A stretch of 64,000 nucleotides of DNA, from contig NZ_JAFBEP010000001.1 of NCBI RefSeq assembly GCF_016908775.1, forward strand, positions 124,001 to 188,000, in the 5' to 3' direction. This stretch comes from Defluviitalea raffinosedens (lineage in GTDB: Bacteria; Bacillota; Clostridia; Lachnospirales; Defluviitaleaceae). Numbering within the stretch: the stretch's first letter is position 1; each line of letters starts with the position of its first letter. The translations under genes and the position numbers were made by a program. The notes beneath the pieces were generated by a model. It was not told where the DNA came from and did not search any database. It saw only the letters and a program-made list of their open reading frames with translations. Below, one piece after another: positions 8,164 through 18,475 of this stretch.

Positions 8164-8469
8164 TTATTCCTTCAATGTGAAATTTTCATCTATAAATTCA
8201 ACCTTTTTATAATGACCGGAATTTTCATCATCTAATATATATACTTCACAGTCATTCAAAATATTTAAGTTTACTCGGGATAATTGACTTTTCTCGATCT
8301 GTTTTAAAATTTCAGGCAAATCATTGTATAAATTTTGCTGCTCATTGGGCTTAATAAAAATCTGCATTTTATCATTCCCAACGCCCAGACTAACGTCTAC
8401 ACTAAAAATTTCCCCTGTATCTTTTGCAACATATGCATAAGTAAATTTACGGTTGCTAGAACCCGCCAT
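8164..8469 (-). CDS. Conserved-looking small protein of unknown function
   Basis: I do not recognise this family. The protein has 101 residues, no signal peptide or membrane segment, a beta-rich N-terminal half and an amphipathic helix (NLYNDLPEILKQIEKSQL). The start ATG follows GGGGTG by 5 bases and gives MAGSSNRKFTYAY; the longer frame upstream has three cysteines but no binding site. It lies 98 bases downstream of uvrC and ends at a good terminator, so it may be a last gene of the uvrC transcript. Base composition resembles its neighbours. Confidence 0.6.
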   Translation of the reverse strand: MAGSSNRKFTYAYVAKDTGEIFSVDVSLGVGNDKMQIFIKPNEQQNLYNDLPEILKQIEKSQLSRVNLNILNDCEVYILDDENSGHYKKVEFIDENFTLKE

Positions 8470-8567
8470 GTTTTCACCCCATCTATGACAATCTTTTGAC
8501 CTACAAAACAAGCATATCAATTTTTACACATAATTTCAATCTTTATATAAAAATTAAATCAAAATAC

Positions 8568-10433
8568 CTATCTTTGGTGAAAAAAACTAAAAATTTGCTC
8601 TGCGATACTATCGGGTATGCCTTCCACTTGCTGAATTTCTTCAAGAGATGCTTCTTTTAATCTTTGCACACTTCCAAAATGTTCAAGAAGTGCTTTTTTC
8701 CTTACAGTCCCTACTCCCGGTATCTCATCCAGCACTGACTGAATCTGGGCTTTGCTTCTTAATTTTCTGTGGTATTCAATAGCAAAGCGATGGGCTTCAT
8801 CCTGTATACGGGTAATGAGTTTAAACCCTTCAGTCCCCGGAGGCGGTCCTATTTCTTCGTCATGATAGAGAAGTCCCCTGGTTCTGTGTTTATCGTCTTT
8901 TACCATTCCGCAAACAGGGATGGAAATATTCAGTTCGTCCAATACTTTTTGTGCCGCATGAACTTGTCCTTTGCCTCCATCAATTAGGATCAGCTGAGGG
9001 AGCTTTGTAAATTTGCCTTCCTCTACTGTTAATCCTTTTTCTTTTAATACTTTAAGCTCTTCTAAAGCATGGGTAAATCGTCTTCTGATAACCTCTTCCA
9101 TGCTGGCATAATCGTTGGGGCCTAAAACAGACTTAATCTTAAACTTTCGATAATCACTTCTTTTTGGTTTTCCATCTTCAAATACAACCATGGATCCTAC
9201 CGATTCTATGCCTTGAGTATTTGAAATATCGTAAGCTTCTATTCGATGAATCGTATTTTCAAGCCCTATGGCATTTTGAATTTCTTCCACTGCACCTTTG
9301 GTTCTTTGTTCTTTTCTCTTCATTTCTTCTCCAAATTGGCTCAGTGTAAGTTCTGCATTTTTTCCTGCCATTTCTACTAATTTAGACTTTTCTCCTTTTT
9401 TAGGAATCGTGATATAGACCTTATGTCCTTTGCGTTCGCTGAGCCAGGACTGAATGATCTCTAATTCTTCAATTTCTTCCTGAAGAATAATTTCCTTAGG
9501 AATAAAAGTCGTGCCAGCATAAAACTGCTTGATAAATGAAGTCATAATGTCTTTTGAGCTGGTTTCATCCACTCCGTCTAACAGAAAATGCTCTCTTCCG
9601 ACCACCTTGCCTCCTCGGACAAAATAGACTTGTACTAAAGCTTCATCTTCTTTTTTTGCAAAAGCGATAACATCCTGATCTTCCATGGAAGCGTTAATCA
9701 TTTTTTGCTTTTGGGCAATTCTTTTGATGCTTTGAATTTGATCTCTTAAGTGGGCTGCTTTTTCGAAATTAAGCGCCTCTGAAGCAGCCACCATTTGCTT
9801 TTCTAAATCTTCTATAACATCTTCATATTTTCCATCCAAAAATGAAATGATTTCTGCAATCATTTTTTTATATTCTTCTTCAGAAATCAATCCTGCACAA
9901 GGAGCCTTACACTGCCCGATATGGTATTGAAGGCATGGCCTTTCTTTGCCTATATCTCTCGGCAAATTTCTGTTGCAGGTACGAATGGGCCAAAGCTTTT
10001 TAATAAGTTCCAATGTTTCCTTTAAGGCCATTCCATCTGTATAGGGGCCAAAGTATTTTGCCTTATCTTTTAAAAGCTTTCTGGTCATAAATACTTTAGG
10101 AAAAGCTTCATTCACAGAAATTTTAATATAAGGGTAATGTTTATCGTCTTTTAGGCGAATATTATACTTTGGATGATATTTTTTAATCAGATTACATTCG
10201 AGGATCAGTGCCTCAACCTCTGAATCTGTAACAATATATTCAAATTCTTTAATATGAAGGACCATTTTCTGTACCTTGGGAGAATGATTCCTGGAATTTT
10301 GAAAGTATTGTCTTACACGATTTCTTAAATTAACTGCTTTACCAACATAAATAATATTCTCAAACTGGTCTTTCATAAGATAAACCCCTGGTTTTTGAGG
10401 CAATTTCTTCAGTTCTTCCTGTATATCAAACAT
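8568..10433 (-). CDS. uvrC: Excinuclease ABC subunit C
   Basis: UvrC makes both incisions at DNA lesions handed over by UvrAB. Domain order is complete: GIY-YIG nuclease (residues 14-95, PGVYLMKD...IIYVGKA), UvrB-interacting UVR motif (about 205-235, FEKAAHLRDQI), the RNase H-like C-terminal nuclease (about 380-540; YDISNTQG, LILIDGGKGQ) and tandem helix-hairpin-helix (about 570-618; IPGVGTVRKKALL). The length of 621 is usual. The ATG follows GGGAGTG. It is separate from uvrBA, which lies 3 kb away, and diverges from plsC. Confidence 0.96.
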   Translation of the reverse strand: MFDIQEELKKLPQKPGVYLMKDQFENIIYVGKAVNLRNRVRQYFQNSRNHSPKVQKMVLHIKEFEYIVTDSEVEALILECNLIKKYHPKYNIRLKDDKHYPYIKISVNEAFPKVFMTRKLLKDKAKYFGPYTDGMALKETLELIKKLWPIRTCNRNLPRDIGKERPCLQYHIGQCKAPCAGLISEEEYKKMIAEIISFLDGKYEDVIEDLEKQMVAASEALNFEKAAHLRDQIQSIKRIAQKQKMINASMEDQDVIAFAKKEDEALVQVYFVRGGKVVGREHFLLDGVDETSSKDIMTSFIKQFYAGTTFIPKEIILQEEIEELEIIQSWLSERKGHKVYITIPKKGEKSKLVEMAGKNAELTLSQFGEEMKRKEQRTKGAVEEIQNAIGLENTIHRIEAYDISNTQGIESVGSMVVFEDGKPKRSDYRKFKIKSVLGPNDYASMEEVIRRRFTHALEELKVLKEKGLTVEEGKFTKLPQLILIDGGKGQVHAAQKVLDELNISIPVCGMVKDDKHRTRGLLYHDEEIGPPPGTEGFKLITRIQDEAHRFAIEYHRKLRSKAQIQSVLDEIPGVGTVRKKALLEHFGSVQRLKEASLEEIQQVEGIPDSIAEQIFSFFHQR

Positions 10434-10520
10434 AGTGTCACTCCCATTCTCAAAACATAAGTAGTGAATCCTTTACTTTTATGTTATAATAAAAAAATAT
10501 TTTTTAGTCGAGGTGAATAC

Positions 10521-11246
10521 ATGTTACGTACGATTTTATGGTTTATTTATTTTTGGCTCTATCAAATCATAGCACTGTTCTTCCTTATTAAAATTTACTT
10601 CCTTAAGAAATTTGGCACTCCCGAAAAAGCAAAAACATACATTCACAAAGTAACCCATCATTGGGCTAAATCTATGGTTCGGGCTACCGGAAGCAAAGTT
10701 TGTGTAAAAGGTCTTGAAAATGTCCCAAATAATGGTCCTGTGCTTTTTGTAAGCAATCATCAGGGAAACTTTGATATTCCTATTCTTATGGGTTATATCG
10801 ATAAACCAAAAGGTTTTATTGCTAAAATCGAACTGTCTAAGCTTCCTCTTGTAAGCACATGGATGAAATTAATCCAATGTGTATTTATGGACAGAAAAGA
10901 TTTAAGACAGTCCCTTAAAGCAATAGACCAAGGTATTGAAATATTAAAATCAGGGCAATCCATGGTCATTTTCCCTGAAGGTACGAGAAGTAAAGGCGGT
11001 CCCATGGGTGAATTCAAAAAAGGAAGCCTGCGCCTGGCCCAAAAAACCAATGTCCCTGTTGTTCCAATTGCAATTTCCGGCTCGTATAAAATCATGGAAG
11101 AAAGAAAAGGCCGCATTACTCCGGCTGAAGTAACGGTGCACATTGGAAAACCTATCCTTCTTCATGAACTTCCTCAGGACATGGCTAAAAATGCTATTGC
11201 ATTAGTTGAATCTACGATTAAAGATTTGCTTAATAATAATCCTTAA
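10521..11246 (+). CDS. plsC: 1-acyl-sn-glycerol-3-phosphate acyltransferase
   Basis: PlsC acylates lysophosphatidate to phosphatidate, the second step of phospholipid synthesis, at the inner face of the membrane. Of 241 residues, the first 25 or so form a membrane helix (LRTILWFIYFWLY...). The catalytic NHQGNFD motif (the H-X4-D box) is near residue 78, and the acceptor-binding FPEGTRSKGG near 157. The start is the ATG after AGGTGAATAC; 19 upstream in-frame codons lack a binding site. A TATAAT lies at 10485-10490. It is transcribed alone and ends at a terminator. Confidence 0.93.
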   Translation: MLRTILWFIYFWLYQIIALFFLIKIYFLKKFGTPEKAKTYIHKVTHHWAKSMVRATGSKVCVKGLENVPNNGPVLFVSNHQGNFDIPILMGYIDKPKGFIAKIELSKLPLVSTWMKLIQCVFMDRKDLRQSLKAIDQGIEILKSGQSMVIFPEGTRSKGGPMGEFKKGSLRLAQKTNVPVVPIAISGSYKIMEERKGRITPAEVTVHIGKPILLHELPQDMAKNAIALVESTIKDLLNNNP

Positions 11247-11258
11247 TATAGTGATTTT

Positions 11259-11287
11259 AAGAGTGGTCTGTGATCACTCTTTTTTTA
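11259..11287 (+). terminator. Terminator of plsC
   Basis: GAGTGGT pairs with ATCACTC (one G-T wobble), followed by a run of seven T residues. Confidence 0.75.
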
Positions 11288-11407
11288 TTGTAACTCTTTT
11301 ATCTTTATTTTTAAATTATACCATAATCAACTGAACGAGACTCAATAGGTATAAGTTAAATAAACCTAAGATATAATAAGTACATTAACTAAAAAGGGGT
11401 GCTAAAG

Positions 11408-11818
11408 ATGAACTTAAACTACAGACTTCTTAATGTTAATAATCATCATATTCATGTTGCTTTTTCAGATCATACGATTCATTTGAAAAACAATCAAGTT
11501 TTAAATGAACTGCTTAAAAATGAAGCTTTAGCATGCAGAGATATCGCACAAACGTTAAAGCAAAACTATCAGGAGCAAATGAAGAGGCATTTAAATATTT
11601 CTACAGATTCCATAGCTCTGGAAATCTTAGGCCATGTATACCCCCATAAAATTGCATCAATATTATACACCATCCTGCCGGCCCTTAAATCCATGCCGGG
11701 CTTTATATTGGATAAAACAGACATTATTGATATAGGTGAGTCAGGATATGATTCCAATCGTTGGATTTGGGATAGATTAGAACCTCTTTATACAGCTATC
11801 GTGGATCGCTTACATTAA
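11408..11818 (+). CDS. Orphan protein of unknown function (136 residues)
   Basis: I do not recognise it. The protein is soluble and predicted mainly helical after a short beta start (NYRLLNVNNHHIHVAF). It is rich in His near the N-terminus (NNHHIHVAFSDHTIH) and ends with an aromatic helix (SNRWIWDRLEPLYTAIVDRLH). The start is the ATG 6 bases after GGGGTG; a GTG that is part of that site would add three residues. A TATAAT at 11372-11377 could be its -10. It is flanked by plsC's terminator and the promoter of the stalk-domain gene, so it is probably a single-gene unit. Confidence 0.55.
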   Translation: MNLNYRLLNVNNHHIHVAFSDHTIHLKNNQVLNELLKNEALACRDIAQTLKQNYQEQMKRHLNISTDSIALEILGHVYPHKIASILYTILPALKSMPGFILDKTDIIDIGESGYDSNRWIWDRLEPLYTAIVDRLH

Positions 11819-11866
11819 GGTTAGGTTAAATTTATGTTACAGTTTTCCAATTCGTCCTTCATATCC

Positions 11867-11895
11867 TTGAAAAAAAAATATAAGTCTTTTATAAT
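11867..11895 (+). promoter_or_regulatory. Sigma-A promoter for the stalk-domain protein gene
   Basis: TTGAAA (11867-11872), 17 bases, TATAAT (11890-11895), about 30 bases upstream of the ATG. Confidence 0.7.
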
Positions 11896-11926
11896 AAACA
11901 TGGATAATAAAAATTAAGGAGGATGA

Positions 11927-13027
11927 ATGATGGTCAATAACAGAAAAAAGCGTATGGTGGCATTGGCAACAACTGCTGTATTGTTATCTTCCAGTGCAAT
12001 TTATGCCGCTCCCACAACCAAAACGTTAAAAGCTACGTTTAATGGTATTAGAATCAGCTACAACGGTCAGATTAAAACAGATGAAAAAGAACCGTTTATT
12101 GTAGATAATACTACATATGTTCCTCTCAGAATGGTGGCAGAATTAGTTGGAAAAACTGTAAAATGGGATGCGCAAAATAAGCAAATTATCATTACGGATA
12201 ATGGTTCTTCTACTACTTCTAATGCTTTATATGAGCAGGCACAGCAACAGATCTCCACTTTAACAGCTCAATTGGCTCAAAAAAGCCTTGAAATAGCTCA
12301 ATTAAAGCAGGAAAAAACCGCTTTGGAGGAGCAAATTAAAACTTTACAAAACAGTAAGTCAAGTTCAAAAAATAAAGATTTATCTGATCTGGAAGATCAG
12401 ATCATAGAAGACTATGAAGAATATAAAAACATTGAGTTTGACATCCAGCTAAGCGGTAATTCAAGCAAAATCAGCTTAAAGATCAAAGTGGATCTGGATG
12501 ACTACAAGAGAGCATGGAACAAGTTAACTCAAAAAGATATTCAAAACTATATAGAAGACATTTGTGACGATATCTGGGATACTTATGACTCCGCAAAAAT
12601 AGAAGGTTATATTTATGATACAGATTCACGTGACTATCTTGTGGAATTTAAGAGCGATTCCAAGAAAAAGCTTAAATTTACCTTCGATAATGTTTCAGAT
12701 ACATTAGAAGACTTAGAAAAAGATCTGTATTCTTATTACAAAGACTATTTGTCAGGTATTCGTCTCTCATCCATTGAACTAAGCGGAGACAGAGATGACA
12801 TCGTATATGAAGTGAGAATAGACTATAGCGAATACAAAGATGAGTGGAAAGCATTGTCGGATTCTGAAATCACAAGACTTATGTCTAAAATTTATAACGA
12901 AATAGAAGATGAGTTCCGGGATGCTGACATTGAAGGATATATCTACACCAAATCCAACAAAGATCTAATGTTTAAATATTATCGCAGTTCTTCCGGCAGC
13001 GATAGATATGACCGATATAATCCATAA
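11927..13027 (+). CDS. Exported stalk-domain (copper amine oxidase N-like) protein with coiled coil and duplicated C-terminal domain
   Basis: The protein has 366 residues. Residues 1-28 form a signal peptide (KKR then hydrophobic, ending AIYA-AP). Residues 34-91 are the copper amine oxidase N-terminal/stalk domain common in Clostridia (VDNTTYVPLRMVAELVG, WDAQNKQIII). Residues 100-143 form a Gln/Ala/Leu-rich coiled coil, followed by a Ser/Lys linker. Residues about 155-243 and 262-351 are two copies of an acidic helical/beta domain: both contain an LSG turn, a Y...W.L segment and IEGYIY at matching positions. No sortase motif or SLH repeat is seen. It likely acts at the cell surface; the function is unknown. 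AAGGAGG precedes tandem ATGs. Confidence 0.8.
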   Translation: MMVNNRKKRMVALATTAVLLSSSAIYAAPTTKTLKATFNGIRISYNGQIKTDEKEPFIVDNTTYVPLRMVAELVGKTVKWDAQNKQIIITDNGSSTTSNALYEQAQQQISTLTAQLAQKSLEIAQLKQEKTALEEQIKTLQNSKSSSKNKDLSDLEDQIIEDYEEYKNIEFDIQLSGNSSKISLKIKVDLDDYKRAWNKLTQKDIQNYIEDICDDIWDTYDSAKIEGYIYDTDSRDYLVEFKSDSKKKLKFTFDNVSDTLEDLEKDLYSYYKDYLSGIRLSSIELSGDRDDIVYEVRIDYSEYKDEWKALSDSEITRLMSKIYNEIEDEFRDADIEGYIYTKSNKDLMFKYYRSSSGSDRYDRYNP

Positions 13028-13061
13028 TAAATAAAACAGCCTTAAGGCTGTTTTATTTATT
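13028..13061. terminator. Bidirectional terminator
   Basis: A near-perfect palindrome centred on CAGCCTTAAGGCTG with AT-rich outer arms. It sits directly after the rightward stalk-domain gene and at the end of the leftward gene that follows, and can terminate both. Confidence 0.8.
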
Positions 13062-13407
13062 TGTGTTCATTAAATTTATTTAAACTATTTACTTCTTCTC
13101 TGGGTTCCATGTTATTGATAAAGAAACTTCCCAACTGCTTATTATAATCCGTATGTTCATTGTTATAGTATTCCAGATCCGCCTGAATTTCTACCAAATC
13201 CTGCTTTTCACTTCGCTTGATGATAATATTTTTAGGTTTTCCGTCATCTCCACGCATTTCTAAATAATAAGTTAAAAAATCTGCCGCATTTTCATTACTG
13301 TAATTGCCATCATAGGCCCTTTCGAATTCGTCTCTTGGGATTTTAAGGAATATATGATAATGTCCGTCTTCATGTCTCTCTCTGGTGTCCATAATGCTAT
13401 TGATCAT
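13057..13407 (-). CDS. Unknown charged soluble protein
   Basis: A protein of 116 residues, highly charged, rich in Asn, Asp, Glu and aromatic residues (DGHYHIFLKIPRDEFERAYDG; NNEHTDYNKQLGSFF). I do not recognise it. No signal peptide or membrane helix. The start ATG lies 6 bases after AGGGTG; the GTG in that site is the alternative and would add three residues. Its stop codon lies inside the bidirectional terminator stem. It follows uvrA by 82 bases in the same direction and may be read through from uvrBA, though a link to DNA repair is only positional. Confidence 0.55.
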   Translation of the reverse strand: MINSIMDTRERHEDGHYHIFLKIPRDEFERAYDGNYSNENAADFLTYYLEMRGDDGKPKNIIIKRSEKQDLVEIQADLEYYNNEHTDYNKQLGSFFINNMEPREEVNSLNKFNEHK

Positions 13408-13489
13408 GATTATCACCCTGCTTTCTTATTTTCCTTTAGTTTTTTCTATTCGCAGGGTATTCATGCAGAAAAAATCCTGGTAAAAAATA

Positions 13490-16321
13490 TCATTTGCTTA
13501 ATACCTTTTTTAAGAATTTACCGGTGTAAGAGCCTTCTACCAAAGCAACTTCTTCAGGAGTTCCTGTGGCAATCACTTCTCCTCCTCTGTCTCCACCTTC
13601 AGGCCCTAAATCAATGATATAATCTGCCGTTTTAATCACATCCAGATTATGCTCGATCACCAAAATAGAGTTGCCTCCCTCTGCCAGCTTCTGTAATATT
13701 TCTATAAGCTTATGAACATCGGCAAAATGAAGTCCTGTAGTTGGTTCATCCAGGATATACATGGTTCTTCCCGTACTTCTTTTACTTAATTCTGTTGCCA
13801 ATTTTACCCTTTGGGCTTCCCCTCCTGAAAGGGTAGTAGAAGGTTGTCCCAGCTTCATATAGGACAAGCCTACATCATTTAAAGTTTCAAGCTTTCTTTT
13901 AATCTTAGGATGATTTTCAAAAAACTCCAATGCTTCTTCCACTGTCATGTCCAGAACATCTGCAATAGACTTTCCTTTATAATGCACATCCAGAGTATCC
14001 CTGTTATAACGTTTACCATGGCAAACCTCACAGGGTACATATACATCTGGCAGGAAATGCATTTCGATTTTTAAAATCCCGTCTCCGTGACAAGCCTCAC
14101 ATCTTCCGCCTTTTACATTGAAGCTGAAGCGCCCCTTTTGATAGCCTCTCATCTTTGCTTCCTGAGTATTGGCAAATACTTCTCTTATATCATCAAATAC
14201 TCCGGTATAGGTGGCAGGATTAGATCTTGGAGTTCTGCCGATCGGAGACTGGTCGATGCTGATGACCTTATCCAAATGTTCAATACCTATAAGATCATCA
14301 TGAAGTCCTGGTTTTTCTTTAGCTCTGTTTAAATCCCTTGCCAGTCTTTTAAGCAAAATTTCATTTACAAACGAACTTTTGCCTGAACCTGAAACCCCAG
14401 TCACACAGGTAAATACCCCTAAAGGTATCTTCACGTCAATATTCTTTAAGTTATTTTCTCTGGCCCCTTTTACAATTAGCCAGTTGCCGTTGGGCTTTCT
14501 TCTTTCTTTGGGTACCTCTATTTTTTTTCTTCCGCTAAGATATGCACCAGTTTCAGATTCAGGACAAGCCATAATTTCCTGAACCGTTCCGGCACAAACC
14601 ACTTCTCCTCCGTGAGCACCTGCCTTAGGGCCTATATCCACGATATAATCGGCTGCAAACATGGTGTCTTCATCGTGTTCAACAACGATAAGGGTATTGC
14701 CTAAATCTCTTAAGTGTTCCAAGGTTTTGATGAGTTTTTCATTATCCCGTTGATGAAGACCGATGCTTGGTTCGTCCAGAATATATACAACGCCTACTAA
14801 CCCTGAGCCAATTTGAGTGGCCAGTCTGATTCTCTGAGCCTCTCCTCCCGAGAGCGTCCCTGCTTGTCTTGAAAGGGTCAGATAATCTAATCCAACATCA
14901 ATCAAAAATCCAATTCTTGCATGAATTTCTTTTAAAATCTGTTCTCCAATCAGTCTTTGTCTATCACTAATCTCCATGGAATTAAAGAACTTTTGCAATT
15001 CTATGATGGACATGTTCGTCACTTCAGCAATATTCTTTCCGCCTACCCGTACAGCTAAGGCTTCCGGCTTTAGTCTGGTTCCGGAACATACAGGACAAGG
15101 AATATTGGTCATATAGTTTTCATATTCTTGCTTCATAAATTCTGAAGAGGTTTCAGAATATTTTCTATGAATGTTAGGAATAATGCCTTCAAAGACATAC
15201 ATATAGGAACCTTGGCCATGGGCTGTCTTATATTCTACTTTAATCTTTTCTCCTTTGGAACCATATAAAATAATATCTTTAATCTCTTCATCCAAATCTT
15301 TAAAAGGAGTACTTAATTCAAATTGATAATGCTTAGCCAAAGACTTGAAGAAACTATGTCCATAACTTTCGGGATTGTCTATAGCATTCCATCCAGGGGC
15401 ACTAATAGCCCCTTCCAGAATGCTCAAATCAGGATTCGGAACAATCAGTTCAGGATCTATTTTCATCTGAAAGCCAAGGCCTGTACAAGCTGGACAAGCG
15501 CCATAAGGTGTGTTAAAAGAAAACATCCTCGGCTCTATTTCATCGATACTGATTCCACAATCCGGACAGGCAAAGTTTTGACTGAACACAAGTTCTTCTC
15601 CCCCGATTACATCTACCAATAGCAGACCATTGGAAAGATTCATAACCGTTTCTATGGAATCGCTTAACCTCTTTGCCATGTCCTCTTTAACAACCAATCT
15701 GTCTACGACGATTTCAATAGAGTGTTTTTTGTTTTTTTCCAACTTAATTTCCTCGGAAAGTTCATAGATGATGCCGTCAACTCTTACCCGTACAAATCCA
15801 CTCTTTTTTGCATTTTCCAGAACCTTAACATGTTCACCTTTTCTTCCTTTGACAACAGGAGCCAGTAGCTGGATCTTCGTTCTTGGGGGCAGCGCCATAA
15901 TATGATCTACGATCTGGTCCAGGGTCTGTCTTTTGATTTCTTTTCCGCATTTCGGACAATGGGGTACCCCTATTCTGGCAAATAAGAGTCTTAGATAATC
16001 ATAGATCTCTGTTACGGTACCTACTGTAGATCTTGGGTTTCTGCTGGTGGTCTTTTGGTCAATGGAAATGGCCGGAGATAACCCTTCGATGAGATCCACA
16101 TTGGGCTTTTCCATCTGTCCTAAAAACTGCCTTGCATAAGCAGAAAGGGACTCGACATATCTTCTCTGCCCTTCTGCATAAATGGTGTCAAAAGCCAAAG
16201 AGGATTTTCCGGAACCACTTAATCCTGTGAATACTACAAATTTATCTCTTGGAATTTCTAAATTAATATTTTTTAAATTGTGTTCCTTTGCTCCTTTAAT
16301 GACAATTTTATTCGTTGACAT
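13490..16321 (-). CDS. uvrA: Excinuclease ABC subunit A
   Basis: UvrA is the damage-recognising ATPase of nucleotide excision repair. In 943 residues it shows two ABC ATPase modules (Walker [15 protein letters not shown] near 31 and [14 protein letters not shown] near 640; signatures [12 protein letters not shown] and [12 protein letters not shown]), the zinc sites CPKCGKE near 119 and CPDCG...CPACTGLG near 255-285, and the C-terminal zinc finger CEACHGDG...CEVCHGKR near 740-770. All cysteine pairs are intact. It is 9 bases downstream of uvrB, forming a uvrBA operon. Confidence 0.97.
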   Translation of the reverse strand: MSTNKIVIKGAKEHNLKNINLEIPRDKFVVFTGLSGSGKSSLAFDTIYAEGQRRYVESLSAYARQFLGQMEKPNVDLIEGLSPAISIDQKTTSRNPRSTVGTVTEIYDYLRLLFARIGVPHCPKCGKEIKRQTLDQIVDHIMALPPRTKIQLLAPVVKGRKGEHVKVLENAKKSGFVRVRVDGIIYELSEEIKLEKNKKHSIEIVVDRLVVKEDMAKRLSDSIETVMNLSNGLLLVDVIGGEELVFSQNFACPDCGISIDEIEPRMFSFNTPYGACPACTGLGFQMKIDPELIVPNPDLSILEGAISAPGWNAIDNPESYGHSFFKSLAKHYQFELSTPFKDLDEEIKDIILYGSKGEKIKVEYKTAHGQGSYMYVFEGIIPNIHRKYSETSSEFMKQEYENYMTNIPCPVCSGTRLKPEALAVRVGGKNIAEVTNMSIIELQKFFNSMEISDRQRLIGEQILKEIHARIGFLIDVGLDYLTLSRQAGTLSGGEAQRIRLATQIGSGLVGVVYILDEPSIGLHQRDNEKLIKTLEHLRDLGNTLIVVEHDEDTMFAADYIVDIGPKAGAHGGEVVCAGTVQEIMACPESETGAYLSGRKKIEVPKERRKPNGNWLIVKGARENNLKNIDVKIPLGVFTCVTGVSGSGKSSFVNEILLKRLARDLNRAKEKPGLHDDLIGIEHLDKVISIDQSPIGRTPRSNPATYTGVFDDIREVFANTQEAKMRGYQKGRFSFNVKGGRCEACHGDGILKIEMHFLPDVYVPCEVCHGKRYNRDTLDVHYKGKSIADVLDMTVEEALEFFENHPKIKRKLETLNDVGLSYMKLGQPSTTLSGGEAQRVKLATELSKRSTGRTMYILDEPTTGLHFADVHKLIEILQKLAEGGNSILVIEHNLDVIKTADYIIDLGPEGGDRGGEVIATGTPEEVALVEGSYTGKFLKKVLSK

Positions 16322-16330
16322 AATCCACCT

Positions 16331-18316
16331 CTATAAATCTTGCAAATATTTTTTTAGCTCTATTAGTTCGTCCCTAAGCTGTGCTGCCCGCTCAAATTGC
16401 AAATCAGAAGCAGCCTGTTTCATTTCCTTCGTTACCTTTACAATTCTTTCTTCCAGTTCTTTTCTGTCCATAGATTCCGGATCTTTCTCGGCAGTATATC
16501 TTTCGTCTTCTTCTGCTGTTTTCGTTGCACGAATTAAGTCTCTGACCTTCTTTTCAATCGTTTTAGGCACAATGCCATGGGCTTTATTATACGCATCCTG
16601 AATCTGCCGTCTTCTGTTGGTTTCCGATATGGCTTTTCTCATAGAATCCGTAATCGTATCCGCATACATAATCACACAGCCTTCAGCATTTCTCGCTGCC
16701 CGGCCTATGGTCTGAATCAGGGAGGTTTCTGAACGTAAAAATCCTTCCTTATCGGCATCCAAAATAGCCACTAAGGATACTTCAGGTATATCCAGTCCTT
16801 CTCTTAACAGATTAATGCCTACTAAAACATCAAATACATCCATTCTTAAATCTCTGACAATTTCAATACGTTCCAGGGTATCAATATCCGAATGCAAATA
16901 TCTTACTTTAACACCCATTTCTTTCATATAATCTGTCAAGTCTTCTGCCATTTTTTTAGTCAGGGTGGTGACCAAAACCTTTTGCTTTTTTTCTACGCAC
17001 TTTTGGATTTCATGAAATAAATCATCAATTTGTCCCTTAACCGGACGAACATCTACAATCGGATCCAGGAGCCCTGTAGGCCTTATAATCTGTTCTGCAA
17101 CCACAGTAGAATGCTCGTACTCATAGGTAGAGGGGGTTGCGGACACAAATAATATTTGATTGATCTTTCTTTCAAATTCTTCGAATTTTAAAGGTCTGTT
17201 GTCAAGGGCGGATGGAAGTCTGAATCCATACTCTACTAATGTTGTTTTTCTCGCCCTGTCCCCATTATACATGCCTCTGACCTGAGGAATTGTAATATGG
17301 GATTCATCCACTATGATTAAAAAGTCCTCCGGGAAGTAATCAATGAGTGTATGGGGGGTACTTCCCGGTGGTCTTCCGGAAAGATGTCTTGAATAGTTTT
17401 CAATACCGGAACAATATCCTACTTCCCTCATCATTTCTATATCGAAATTCGTTCTTTGTGCAAGTCTTTGGGCTTCTAAAAGTTTATCCTGTTCCTTTAA
17501 TTCTTTTACCCTCTGTGTCAATTCTTCTTCTATTGCCTGAATAGCTCTTTCCAGCTTGTCCTGGGGAATGGCATAGTGGGATGCCGGAAAAATAGAAACA
17601 TGATCCCTTAATCCAATGACTTCTCCTGTTAAGGTATCGATTTCAGAAATCCGATCAATTTCATCTCCGAAAAATTCTACCCGAATAGCCCGTTCAGAAG
17701 AAGCTGCAGGAATAATTTCCACTACATCGCCCCTCACCCTGAAGGTACTTCTCGTAAATTCCATATCGTTTCTTGTATACTGAATATCTACCAGCTTTCT
17801 TAAAACCTCGTCTCTGCTTTTTTCCATTCCTGGTCTTAAGGAAAGTACCTGCGTACTGTAATCAATAGGGTCTCCTAAGCCATATATACATGAAACACTG
17901 GCAACAATAATAACGTCCCGTCGCTCTGCCAAAGCAGCTGTTGCCGAGTGGCGAAGTTTGTCTATTTCTTCATTAACCGATGAATCTTTTTCTATAAATG
18001 TATCCGTTTGAGGAATATATGCTTCTGGTTGGTAATAATCATAATAGCTTACAAAATATTCTACTGCATTGTTTGGAAAAAACTCTTTGAATTCACTGTA
18101 AAGCTGTGCTGCCAAAGTTTTATTGTGAGCAATGATTAGCGTGGGTTTTTGGACATTCTGTATAATATTTGCCATCGTAAAAGTTTTTCCAGAGCCAGTT
18201 ACACCAAGAAGTGTTTGGAACTTATTTCCCTCTTTGATGGCTTTTGAGAGTTTCTCTATAGCTTCTGGCTGGTCCCCTGTCGGTTTATACTCGGACACAA
18301 TTTGAAAATCTGGCAT
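16331..18316 (-). CDS. uvrB: Excinuclease ABC subunit B
   Basis: UvrB verifies damage and recruits UvrC. In 661 residues it has Walker [14 protein letters not shown] (near 38), the beta-hairpin [12 protein letters not shown] (near 92), helicase motifs DESH and QTIGRAARN, and a C-terminal UVR/UvrC-binding motif ([19 protein letters not shown], 640-660). GAAGGTGGG precedes the ATG. A likely promoter lies upstream (TTTTCA, 17 bases, TATAAT on the minus strand) overlapped by a palindrome that resembles a LexA box. Confidence 0.97.
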   Translation of the reverse strand: MPDFQIVSEYKPTGDQPEAIEKLSKAIKEGNKFQTLLGVTGSGKTFTMANIIQNVQKPTLIIAHNKTLAAQLYSEFKEFFPNNAVEYFVSYYDYYQPEAYIPQTDTFIEKDSSVNEEIDKLRHSATAALAERRDVIIVASVSCIYGLGDPIDYSTQVLSLRPGMEKSRDEVLRKLVDIQYTRNDMEFTRSTFRVRGDVVEIIPAASSERAIRVEFFGDEIDRISEIDTLTGEVIGLRDHVSIFPASHYAIPQDKLERAIQAIEEELTQRVKELKEQDKLLEAQRLAQRTNFDIEMMREVGYCSGIENYSRHLSGRPPGSTPHTLIDYFPEDFLIIVDESHITIPQVRGMYNGDRARKTTLVEYGFRLPSALDNRPLKFEEFERKINQILFVSATPSTYEYEHSTVVAEQIIRPTGLLDPIVDVRPVKGQIDDLFHEIQKCVEKKQKVLVTTLTKKMAEDLTDYMKEMGVKVRYLHSDIDTLERIEIVRDLRMDVFDVLVGINLLREGLDIPEVSLVAILDADKEGFLRSETSLIQTIGRAARNAEGCVIMYADTITDSMRKAISETNRRRQIQDAYNKAHGIVPKTIEKKVRDLIRATKTAEEDERYTAEKDPESMDRKELEERIVKVTKEMKQAASDLQFERAAQLRDELIELKKYLQDL

Positions 18317-18361
18317 ATTCTACCCACCTTCTATTTAATAATTATTCTTAATAACTCACTC

Positions 18362-18399
18362 ATTATAGCATATGTTACAGCATTTGAAAACATATGTTT
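18362..18399 (-). promoter_or_regulatory. uvrBA promoter with LexA-like palindrome
   Basis: On the minus strand, TTTTCA (18385-18390) and TATAAT (18362-18367) are 17 bases apart. The 12-bp palindrome AAACATATGTTT (18388-18399) overlaps the -35. Firmicute LexA boxes have the form GAAC-N4-GTTC with relaxed outer bases in Clostridia; here the core is AAC-ATAT-GTT. uvrBA is SOS-controlled in Bacillus. Binding by LexA is inference. Confidence 0.45.
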
Positions 18400-18422
18400 G
18401 CAAAAAATAACTTATATAAGAT

Positions 18423-18451
18423 TTGACTAAAAGGTAAAAACGAGACATAAT
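18423..18451 (+). promoter_or_regulatory. Sigma-A promoter for the MscS-family gene
   Basis: TTGACT (18423-18428), 17 bases, CATAAT (18446-18451), 25 bases upstream of the ATG. Confidence 0.75.
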
Positions 18452-18475
18452 AAAACTAAAAAATGAGGTGATGAA

